From the NCBI GenBank assembly GCA_010030605.1, contig RHCK01000057.1, positions 1-8,467 on the forward strand: a stretch of 8,467 nt of DNA. Reading direction: 5' to 3'. Both the position numbers and the translations under genes were made by a program. The notes below the pieces were generated by a model, which was not told the DNA's origin, did no database searches, and was given only the letters and a program-made list of their open reading frames with translations. Within the stretch, counting starts at the first letter, position 1; every line of letters starts with the position of its first letter. Source of the DNA: Acidimicrobiia bacterium. Lineage in GTDB: Bacteria; Actinomycetota; Acidimicrobiia; Acidimicrobiales; Ilumatobacteraceae. Positions 1 through 5,747 of the stretch are shown here, piece by piece.

Positions 1-177
1 GCGAAGAAGCCGGCCCCGAAGAAAGTCGTCGCCAAGAAAACCGCTCCGGCCAAGAAGCCGGTGGCGGTCAAGCCGGCCCCCAAACCGGTCGCACCCAAGC
101 CGGCACCCGCTCCGAAGAAGCCGGTCAAGCCGGTTTTCGTGAAGCCACCGGTTCCGGGCAAGAAGCCCAAGACCAAG
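1..177 (+). repeat. Low-complexity Lys/Pro/Ala coding repeat
   Basis: This stretch encodes degenerate AKKP, PKP and APK units. The ten-base word AAGAAGCCGG occurs exactly at 4, 52 and 115, at spacings of 48 and 63 bases, both multiples of three. It is an in-frame repeat inside the DksA-like gene, comparable in composition to histone H1-like tails. The left end is cut by the window edge. Confidence 0.6.
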
Positions 178-573
178 GACGGCATCATCTCCAACAAGGA
201 CTTCGATCTCGCGTTCCTGCGCGCCCAGCGGGCGTTGCTCGAAGCCGAGCGCGCTCGATTGCTCGGGCAGGCCGAACGCCTCGAGAACGAGCGCGAACAG
301 CTCATCGAAGAAGCCGGCATGGGTGACGATCAGTTCGACGAAGACGGCGGCGAAGGCGACACCATGGCCGTCGAGCGTGAACGCGATCGAGTGCTCTCCG
401 AGCAGGCGCGTCAGATCGTCGAGGACATCGACGCGGCGTTGCGACGCATCGAAACCGGTGACTACGGCTACAGCATCATCTCGACCCGACCGATTCCCCG
501 CGAGCGCCTCGAGGTGATTCCGTGGGCGACCGAGTTGGTCGAGGAGAGAGTCGGCGGGATCGGCCGTCGATGA
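1..573 (+). CDS. DksA/TraR-family protein without zinc-finger cysteines (5' partial)
   Basis: The reading frame is open from base 1, so the true start lies upstream; 190 residues are visible. Visible residues 1-60 are a Lys/Pro/Ala-rich, probably disordered and basic tail. Residues 65-150 form two charged helices separated by an acidic loop (about 107-121), as in the DksA coiled-coil hairpin. The C-terminal part (about 150-177, with GDYGYS, PIPRERL and PWAT) matches the DksA/TraR C4 zinc-finger region. The four positions that normally hold Cys are S158, S161, L179 and E182, so no zinc site remains. Family members bind the RNA polymerase secondary channel and modulate transcription; whether this one does is inference. 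The stop codon overlaps the lspA start (ATGA), which suggests co-translation. The basic tail could bind nucleic acid, but that is not shown. Confidence 0.82.
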   Translation, partial: AKKPAPKKVVAKKTAPAKKPVAVKPAPKPVAPKPAPAPKKPVKPVFVKPPVPGKKPKTKDGIISNKDFDLAFLRAQRALLEAERARLLGQAERLENEREQLIEEAGMGDDQFDEDGGEGDTMAVERERDRVLSEQARQIVEDIDAALRRIETGDYGYSIISTRPIPRERLEVIPWATELVEERVGGIGRR

Positions 574-1070
574 ACGACGTGGCCGGTGAGTCACCGGCCC
601 CACGAGTCGGTGTGCGCGGATTGTCGATCGCCATCGCGGCGATCTGCGTCGCGCTCGATCAAGCGACCAAACATTGGGCGATCAATTCGCTCGACGATGG
701 TCACGTGGTTCATGTGATCTGGACCCTGCAGTTCAATCTCGCTTTCAACGGCGGAATGGCGTTCGGTCGCGGTCAGGGGTGGGGTCCGATCATCGGGGTG
801 TTCGCCACGGTCGTGGTGGTCGCGATGTTGGTGTCCTTGAAACAAGGAAACGGTCGACTGTCGACGGTCGCCGTCGGTTTGATCGTGGGTGGGGCCGTGG
901 GCAACGTCGTCGATCGACTCGTCCGCGAGGACGGTTGGTTTCGTGGTCGCGTGGTCGACTTCATCGACTTTCAATGGTTCCCGATTTTCAACGTGGCCGA
1001 CATCTGCATCAACGTCGGTGGCGGTTTGCTCATCATCGGCTACGTGATTTCGTCGCGGGCGGCGTCATGA
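570..1070 (+). CDS. lspA: Signal peptidase II (lipoprotein signal peptidase)
   Basis: LspA is an integral membrane aspartyl protease that cleaves the signal peptide of prolipoproteins after diacylglyceryl modification of the +1 Cys. The 166-residue length is normal. Hydrophobic segments lie at about 17-31, 73-90, 97-111 and 146-161. The family motifs are present: ALDQATK (28-34), FNGGMAF (59-65, usually NxGxAF), GGAVGNVVDR (107-116) and FNVADICIN (140-148). The catalytic pair is D115 and D144. The ATG at 570 overlaps the upstream stop as ATGA. An in-frame ATG at 522 would add 16 charged residues inside the previous gene and is less likely. The gene ends in another ATGA overlap with the pseudouridine synthase gene, so the three genes look like one operon. 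The neighbour pair lspA-rluD is common in bacteria. Confidence 0.95.
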   Translation: MNDVAGESPAPRVGVRGLSIAIAAICVALDQATKHWAINSLDDGHVVHVIWTLQFNLAFNGGMAFGRGQGWGPIIGVFATVVVVAMLVSLKQGNGRLSTVAVGLIVGGAVGNVVDRLVREDGWFRGRVVDFIDFQWFPIFNVADICINVGGGLLIIGYVISSRAAS

Positions 1071-1990
1071 GTGACATCGTCACCGAGGAGATCCCCGAGT
1101 CGCTCGATGGCGAGCGCCTCGATCGCATCGTTTCTCTCATCACCGAGGTGAGTCGCTCCGACGCCGCCGCGGTCATCGCGGCCGGTGGTGTCACGGTGGA
1201 CGGATCGAATTCGCCGAGCGGAAAGATCCGGTTGAAAGCAGGACAGGTCGTCTCGGTCGACCTCGACTTGTTGCCTCAGGAACAGTTGCCCCAAGCGGAC
1301 CCGTCGGTGCGAATCGATGTTGTTCATGTCGATGACGACGTGATCGTGGTGAACAAGGCCGCCGGAGTGGTGGTGCATCCGGGAGCGGGCAATTCCGAGG
1401 GAACGTTGGTGAACGGTCTGTTGGCGTTGTTCCCCGAGATCGCCGACGTCGGCGAACCTCATCGACCCGGAATCGTGCATCGACTCGACGTCGGAACCAC
1501 CGGACTTTTGATCGTGGCCCGTTCCGCTCGTGCGTACGAAGCGCTGGTCGAGATGTTGGCGCGACACGACGTGACTCGTCGATACACCGCCTTGGTGTGG
1601 GGCCATCCGGCGGCACCCGTGGGAACCATCGACGCCGCCATCGGTCGCGATCCGCGCGATCCGTTGCGCATGGCGGTGGTCGCCAGCGGGAAACCGGCCC
1701 GCACGAACTACCGCGTCGAGTCCACGTTCACCGATCCCGACGTGGCGTTGGTGTCGTGCGAACTGGAAACCGGGCGCACTCATCAGATTCGGGTCCACCT
1801 GCAGGCCACGGGCCACCCGGTGGTGGGGGACCCGTCGTACGGAGGGGCGCGGGCCCCTCTCGTCATCGGTCGCCCCTTCCTGCACGCGGGGGGTCTCGAG
1901 TTCGACCATCCGGTGACCAACGAGCACTTGTCGTTCCAAGCCCCCTTGCCGGACGACCTGAACGAGGTTCTCGAGCGTCTGCATCCGTAA
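1067..1990 (+). CDS. rluD: RluA-family 23S rRNA pseudouridine synthase (RluD-like)
   Basis: The enzyme isomerises uridine to pseudouridine in RNA; the RluD type acts on helix 69 of 23S rRNA. It has 307 residues, the usual length. An S4-like RNA-binding domain spans about 14-65 (LDGERLDRIVS, then GVTVDG). The catalytic domain follows, with VVNKAAGVVVHPG (94-106), the active-site motif HRLDVGTTGLLI (138-149, catalytic D141) and TGRTHQIRVHL (235-245). The canonical HRLDxxTSG motif carries Thr instead of Ser here, a mild change. The start is set by the ATGA overlap with lspA. An open frame extends upstream to 674 but there overlaps lspA out of frame and carries no domain. RluA-family specificity cannot be fixed from sequence, so the symbol rests on the S4 domain and the lspA neighbour. 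No clear terminator follows. Confidence 0.9.
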   Translation: MSDIVTEEIPESLDGERLDRIVSLITEVSRSDAAAVIAAGGVTVDGSNSPSGKIRLKAGQVVSVDLDLLPQEQLPQADPSVRIDVVHVDDDVIVVNKAAGVVVHPGAGNSEGTLVNGLLALFPEIADVGEPHRPGIVHRLDVGTTGLLIVARSARAYEALVEMLARHDVTRRYTALVWGHPAAPVGTIDAAIGRDPRDPLRMAVVASGKPARTNYRVESTFTDPDVALVSCELETGRTHQIRVHLQATGHPVVGDPSYGGARAPLVIGRPFLHAGGLEFDHPVTNEHLSFQAPLPDDLNEVLERLHP

Positions 1991-2006
1991 CGGCGCGTGA
2001 CGCTGC

Positions 2007-2012
2007 TATGGT
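2007..2012 (+). promoter_or_regulatory. Possible -10 element of the pyr operon promoter
   Basis: TATGGT fits the TANNNT pattern. It would place transcription start near 2018-2021, right at the base of the predicted PyrR hairpin. No convincing -35 hexamer is seen at the right distance, so read-through from rluD is an alternative. Confidence 0.3.
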
Positions 2013-2020
2013 CTGTCCGA

Positions 2021-2051
2021 CCGTCAAACGGGTCCCGTGAGGCCCGAACGG
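2021..2051 (+). promoter_or_regulatory. PyrR-binding RNA hairpin in the pyr leader
   Basis: The segment GTCCCGTGAGGC at 2032-2043 matches the PyrR binding-loop consensus as I remember it (GNCCNGNGAGGC). It folds as a hairpin. The upper stem pairs GGG (2030-2032) with CCC (2043-2045) and CC (2034-2035) with GG (2041-2042), leaving U2033 bulged and CGTGA as the loop. An outer stem pairs CCGT (2021-2024) with ACGG (2048-2051) across a purine-rich internal loop. The Shine-Dalgarno GGAGG lies at 2050-2054, so the outer stem covers its first bases. PyrR with UMP stabilises such loops. Here that should block pyrR translation and, by coupling, the downstream genes. No terminator hairpin with a U-run is seen, which argues for translational control, as reported for mycobacteria, rather than Bacillus-type attenuation. 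Confidence 0.75.
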
Positions 2052-2058
2052 AGGAAAC

Positions 2059-2679
2059 ATGAGTACGAAGTCGGCGGGCTCTGGCTCGCAACAACCCAAC
2101 TCGCACGCATCCGCGTCCGCCGTTTCCTCCGAAAACCCGGTTGTTTCTCCTTCGGAAAACGCCGTTGTGGTGCTTGGTTCCGACGATGTCGCGCGAGCGA
2201 TCACGCGCATCGCCCACGAGATCATCGAACGCAATCGCGGACTCGACGGAGTGGTGATCGTGGGCTTGCAGCGAGGTGGGGTCTGGATCGCCGATCGCCT
2301 CGGCGCGGCCATTTCGCGCATCGACGAATCGCATGCGGTTCCGGTTGGGCGACTCGACGTGGCGCTTTTTCGCGACGACATCTCGCTGCGCCCGGTGACC
2401 CCGGTGTCGGTGACCGACATCCCGGCCGATCTCGCCGGATCCACCGTCGTGCTCGTCGATGATGTTCTGTTCACGGGTCGCACCGTTCGGGCGGCGCTCG
2501 ACGCTCTCAATCAATACGGACGACCGGCCGCGGTGCAATTGGCCGTCATGGTGGATCGTGGTCACCGCGAGTTGCCCATTCGCCCTGACTACGTCGGCAA
2601 GAACCTTCCCACCGGTCGCGACGAGGACGTGATCGTGTCGGAATCGGGAGTCACGATCGTGCGCAAGGTGGCGTCATGA
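2059..2679 (+). CDS. pyrR: PyrR bifunctional pyr regulator / uracil phosphoribosyltransferase
   Basis: PyrR binds pyr mRNA leaders in response to UMP and usually also makes UMP from uracil and PRPP. The 206-residue protein has the type I phosphoribosyltransferase fold. Visible parts are ITRIAHEIIERN (48-59), IVGLQRGG (67-74), the PRPP loop VVLVDDVLFTGRT (130-142) and the PyrR-typical VDRGHRELPIRPDYVGKN (165-182). The N-terminal 34 residues are Ser/Asn/Ala-rich and absent from the Bacillus protein, whose core begins near residue 35 here. The ATG is preceded by GGAGG at 2050-2054 with a 4-base spacer, which supports the long form. The gene follows its own binding hairpin, so it is probably autoregulated, and it overlaps pyrB by ATGA. 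Confidence 0.95.
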   Translation: MSTKSAGSGSQQPNSHASASAVSSENPVVSPSENAVVVLGSDDVARAITRIAHEIIERNRGLDGVVIVGLQRGGVWIADRLGAAISRIDESHAVPVGRLDVALFRDDISLRPVTPVSVTDIPADLAGSTVVLVDDVLFTGRTVRAALDALNQYGRPAAVQLAVMVDRGHRELPIRPDYVGKNLPTGRDEDVIVSESGVTIVRKVAS

Positions 2680-3620
2680 AGCACCTGCGCAGCATCCCCG
2701 AGCTCGGTGTCGATGGCATCGTGCGCATCCTTTCGCTCGCCGATCACATGGCCGAAGTGAATCGTCGTCCGGTTCCCAAGGTTCCCGCGTTGGTCGGACG
2801 AACGGTCGTGAGTTTGTTCTTCGAGGATTCCACCCGCACCCGCATCAGCTTCGAGACTGCGGCCAAGAGACTCTCGGCCGACACCATGACGTTCAGTGTG
2901 TCGACGTCGAGCGTGAACAAAGGCGAGAGCCTGCGCGACACGGTCGAGACCGTGAGTGCCATGGGCGTGGCGGCCTTCGTGGTTCGTCACAAGACGACCG
3001 GAGTTCCGTGGCAGATCTCGGACTGGACCGATGCCAGCATCATCAATGCCGGCGACGGTTGGCATCAGCATCCGACGCAAGCGTTGCTCGATTGCCACAC
3101 GATTCGCACGGAGTTTCAGCGACCGACGTCGACCGACTGTCTCGCGGGTTTGCGGATCGCCATCGTCGGCGACGTTCGACATAGTCGCGTCGCTCGTAGC
3201 GACATCCAAGCGTTCACCGCGCTCGGAGCCTCGGTGGTGGTGGTCGCACCCCGCACGTTGATGCCGCCCGACATCGCGTCGTGGCCGGTGGAGTGGACCA
3301 GCGATCTGGACTCGGTGATCGGAGAGATCGATGTTCTTTACATGTTGCGCATGCAGCGCGAACGAATGAGCGAGGCTCTCGTTCCCGATCTGGCGGAGTA
3401 TTCGTCGCGCTTCGGTCTGGACTCCGCTCGTGCCGGGCGATTGCGCGACGAATGTCTCGTGATGCATCCCGGTCCCATGAATCGAGGTGTCGAAATGGTG
3501 ATCGATCCATCGGAACTGTCGCGTTCGGTGATCACTCGCCAAGTGGCCAACGGCGTGGCGGTGCGCATGGCGGTCCTTTTCGATGTCCTCGGCGATCCAA
3601 ATTCGGAGGTTGGCTCGTGA
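2676..3620 (+). CDS. pyrB: Aspartate carbamoyltransferase catalytic chain
   Basis: PyrB joins carbamoyl phosphate and aspartate to give carbamoyl aspartate, the first committed step of pyrimidine synthesis. The 314-residue length is normal and the chain looks intact. The carbamoyl phosphate site is FEDSTRTRISFE (49-60). The mobile-loop Lys lies in SVNKGES (79-85, K82), and HPTQALLD (132-139) follows. The aspartate domain has GDVRHSRVARSDI (165-177), YMLRMQRERM (222-231) and HPGPMNRG (264-271). No pyrI regulatory subunit follows, as is usual in Gram-positive type operons, where control goes through PyrR. The start overlaps the pyrR stop (ATGA), and the stop overlaps the pyrC GTG start (GTGA). 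Confidence 0.96.
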   Translation: MKHLRSIPELGVDGIVRILSLADHMAEVNRRPVPKVPALVGRTVVSLFFEDSTRTRISFETAAKRLSADTMTFSVSTSSVNKGESLRDTVETVSAMGVAAFVVRHKTTGVPWQISDWTDASIINAGDGWHQHPTQALLDCHTIRTEFQRPTSTDCLAGLRIAIVGDVRHSRVARSDIQAFTALGASVVVVAPRTLMPPDIASWPVEWTSDLDSVIGEIDVLYMLRMQRERMSEALVPDLAEYSSRFGLDSARAGRLRDECLVMHPGPMNRGVEMVIDPSELSRSVITRQVANGVAVRMAVLFDVLGDPNSEVGS

Positions 3621-4584
3621 ACACTCTCGACCACGGAACGATGAACATCGTCGGCGGACGCATCATCGACTCCACCACCGACTCCAGTGGGCGTCTCGCC
3701 GACGTTCACATCGTCGACGGACGAATCGCGATGGTCGTCGAAGCCGGCGCGAACCTGCCGAACGCGGACATGGTGCTCGACGCAGTGGGCGCGGTGGTGA
3801 CGCCGGGTTTCGTCGACCTGCACACGCATTTGCGCGAACCGGGTCGCGAAGAGAGCGAGACCATCGAAACTGGTTCGCGGGCCGCGGCGCTCGGCGGATT
3901 CACCGCGGTGGTGGCCATGCCCAACACCGATCCGGCCCAGGATTCACGAGCGGTCGTCGAGTTCGTTCGCGCGCAAGGTCGACGAGCCGGTTTGTGCGAC
4001 GTGATCCCGTCGGGTTGCATCACCGTGGGTCGCGCCGGAGAGCAATTGGTGGCCTACGCCGAACTCATGAAGTCCGGGGTCACGTTGTTCACCGACGACG
4101 GGAATGGTGTTCAGCGGTCTTCAAGGTGAACCCGCCCCTGCGCACCATGGCCGACATCGAAGCTCTCAAGATCGGTCTGCGCGACGGAACGATCGACGCC
4201 ATCGCCACCGATCACGCCCCGCACGCCGACCATCTGAAAGAGCAGCCCCTCGACGCCGCGCCACCCGGAATGTTGGGGCTCGAAACCGCGTTCGCTCTGG
4301 CGAACGGGGAATTGGGAATGGACCTGCAGTCGGTTCTGGCATGTCTCAGTTGGAAACCCGCGCGCATCGCGGGCATCTCCGAGCGACACGGACGTCCGGT
4401 CGCCGTCGGTGAACCGGCGAACCTGGCGGTTGTGGACCCCGGTGCGTCGTGGGTCGTCGATCGGATGTCGATGGCCAGCAAGAGTCGCAACACGCCGTAT
4501 CACGGTCGCTCGGTGAACGGTCGTGTGCGCCACACGATTCTCGACGGCCGGGCCGTGGTGATCGATGGGGTGGCGCAACGATGA
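3617..4584 (+). pseudogene. pyrC: Dihydroorotase, broken by an internal deletion and frameshift
   Basis: Dihydroorotase cyclises carbamoyl aspartate to dihydroorotate. The start is GTG 3617, with GGAGG at 3605-3609 seven bases upstream. The first 166 residues are a normal N-terminal half: amidohydrolase motif DLHTHLREPG (67-76), MPNTDP (101-106) and LFTDDGNGVQ (157-166). The frame then reads four foreign residues and stops at 4127-4129. The C-terminal half resumes in another frame from about 4114 to the stop at 4582-4584, beginning VFKVNPPLRT, with ATDHAPH, the GMLGLE region and NTPYHG. The two parts total about 322 residues against about 430 for the family. About 105-120 residues are missing, including the HCED and second His metal-ligand regions. 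A single-base slip cannot explain this; the loss must be 3n+1 bases. As written the gene should give no active enzyme. An assembly error is a serious alternative. Confidence 0.9.
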
Positions 4585-4600
4585 TTCATCACCATTCATT
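4583..4600 (+). promoter_or_regulatory. Possible second, weaker ArgR box
   Basis: This 18-base stretch overlaps the end of the pyrC stop codon. Its right half ATTCATT matches the ARG-box half-site perfectly, while the left half is poor: about 10 of 16 defined positions match the E. coli consensus from memory. It sits two bases before the stronger box, close to the 2-3 base spacing of paired ARG boxes bound by ArgR hexamers. Confidence 0.4.
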
Positions 4601-4602
4601 AC

Positions 4603-4620
4603 AATGTATAGTTATGCATT
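4603..4620 (+). promoter_or_regulatory. ArgR-type operator (ARG box) before carA
   Basis: AATGTATAGTTATGCATT is an imperfect palindrome in which 7 of 9 symmetric base pairs match. It agrees with the E. coli ARG box WNTGAATWWWWATTCANW at 13 of 16 defined positions. It is strikingly AT-rich in a GC-rich region, lies between pyrC and carA, and contains the likely -10 element. ArgR with arginine bound here would block initiation at the carAB promoter. No argR gene lies in the window, so the protein partner is inferred. Confidence 0.6.
4607..4612 (+). promoter_or_regulatory. Probable -10 element of an internal carAB promoter
   Basis: TATAGT differs from TATAAT at one base and lies inside the ArgR-type operator. 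The -35 region (around 4584-4591, TTCATC) is weak. Transcription would start near 4619 and give a leader of about 33 bases before the carA GTG. Confidence 0.5.
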
Positions 4621-4651
4621 ACGACGGCGGGGGCCGAGGAGAGGACGAACA

Positions 4652-5746
4652 GTGACGACGAACAACGGCGCGGTGCGCGAGGCGGCCTTGGTTCTGGCCG
4701 ACGGCAGCGTTTTCGAGGGTGAGGCCATCGGCGCCGACGCCGCCATTTCGTCCGGCGAAGTGGTCTTCAACACGGTTCTTTCGGGATATCAGGAAGTGTT
4801 GACCGATCCCAGTTATGCGGGTCAGATCGTGACCTTCACCTATCCGCACATCGGCAACTACGGCGCCACCGCGATCGACGACGAAGGTCGTCGTCCACAC
4901 TGTCGTGGCGTGATCGTGCGCGATTTGGCGCGCCGGCACAGCAATCATCGAGCCGAACAGAGCCTCGATGCGATGTTGCGGGCCAACTCAGTGGCCGGAA
5001 TCGCCGGTATCGACACCCGACGTCTCACTCGGTTGTTGCGCGACACGGGTGCCATGCCCGGCGCGTTCGGAACGGCCTCGGAATCCGAACTTCTGGCGGC
5101 TGCCCGTGCCGAACGTGGAACCGACGGAGTCGATCTAGTTGCCAAAGTCACCACTGCCGAGCCCTACTTCTTCGGATCAGGCCCCTTGAAGGTGGTCGCG
5201 TACGACTTCGGAATCAAGACCACCATCCTGCGGTGTCTCGCCGAGATCGCCACCGTCGAGGTGGTGCCGGCCACGATGTCCGCTGCCGACGTGTTGGCCC
5301 GATCACCCCATGGCGTCTTCTTGTCGAACGGTCCCGGCGATCCTCAATCCGTCGGCTATGCCGTGGATGCGATTCGCGGTTTGCTCGGTGAGGTTCCGGT
5401 GTTCGGCATCTGCCTCGGACATCAGTTGTTGAGTCGCGCGTTGGGGGGCTCCACCTACAAGTTGCCCTTCGGGCATCACGGTGGCAACCATCCGGTTCGG
5501 CACGAGGCGTCCGGCCACGTCGAGATCACCAGTCAGAACCACAACTTCTGCGTCGACCCCGAGAGTTTGGGTGGTCGAGTGAACGTGACGCACGTGAATC
5601 TGAACGATGGAACCAACGAAGGGATGATCGTGCGCGATGTTCCGGCGTTCAGCGTGCAGTATCACCCCGAGGCCGGACCCGGGCCGCACGACAGTCGTTA
5701 TCTGTTCGAACAGTTCGCCAACCTCATGAAGAACGGGAGCATCTGA
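4652..5746 (+). CDS. carA: Carbamoyl phosphate synthetase small subunit (glutaminase)
   Basis: CarA hydrolyses glutamine and channels ammonia to CarB for carbamoyl phosphate synthesis. It has 364 residues, close to the family norm, and appears intact. The N-terminal CPSase_sm_chain domain shows SGEVVFNTVLSGYQEVLTDP (34-53), then TYPHIGNYG (63-71) and IAGIDTRRLTR (117-127). The class I amidotransferase domain begins near 179 and has FLSNGPGDP (223-231), the nucleophile elbow GICLGHQ (252-258, C254), FGHHGGNHPV (273-282) and the catalytic H338 and E340 in VQYHPEAGPGP. The GTG start is chosen because GAGGAGAGG (4636-4644) lies about seven bases upstream. In-frame ATGs at 4565 and 4604 fall inside pyrC or the operator. 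The gene ends one base before carB. It may have its own arginine-responsive promoter besides the pyr operon transcript. Confidence 0.96.
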   Translation: MTTNNGAVREAALVLADGSVFEGEAIGADAAISSGEVVFNTVLSGYQEVLTDPSYAGQIVTFTYPHIGNYGATAIDDEGRRPHCRGVIVRDLARRHSNHRAEQSLDAMLRANSVAGIAGIDTRRLTRLLRDTGAMPGAFGTASESELLAAARAERGTDGVDLVAKVTTAEPYFFGSGPLKVVAYDFGIKTTILRCLAEIATVEVVPATMSAADVLARSPHGVFLSNGPGDPQSVGYAVDAIRGLLGEVPVFGICLGHQLLSRALGGSTYKLPFGHHGGNHPVRHEASGHVEITSQNHNFCVDPESLGGRVNVTHVNLNDGTNEGMIVRDVPAFSVQYHPEAGPGPHDSRYLFEQFANLMKNGSI

Positions 5747-5747
5747 G

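Noticed and set aside
674..1066. Upstream extension of the RluD-like frame through lspA
   Set aside because: It would overlap lspA almost fully, and the encoded residues are an Arg-rich shadow; the ATGA overlap at 1067 is the natural start.
1040..1984. Minus-strand open frame opposite the pseudouridine synthase gene
   Set aside because: It has no domain or credible start context; the opposite strand encodes a complete RluD-like protein.
2028..2038. ACGGGTCCCGT palindrome as an intrinsic terminator after rluD
   Set aside because: The arms leave a one-base loop and no T-run follows; the segment is better explained as part of the PyrR-binding hairpin.
2589..3542. Minus-strand open frame opposite pyrB
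   Set aside because: The protein is rich in His, Arg and Asp and lacks any motif; it is a shadow of an intact pyrB.
4112..4129. Programmed ribosomal frameshift joining the two pyrC parts
   Set aside because: No slippery run is seen, and even a perfect frame change would leave out about 110 residues with essential metal ligands.
4604..4606. ATG 4604 (or 4565) as the carA start
   Set aside because: Both are in frame but lie in the operator or inside pyrC and lack a Shine-Dalgarno; GTG 4652 has GAGGAGAGG at good spacing.
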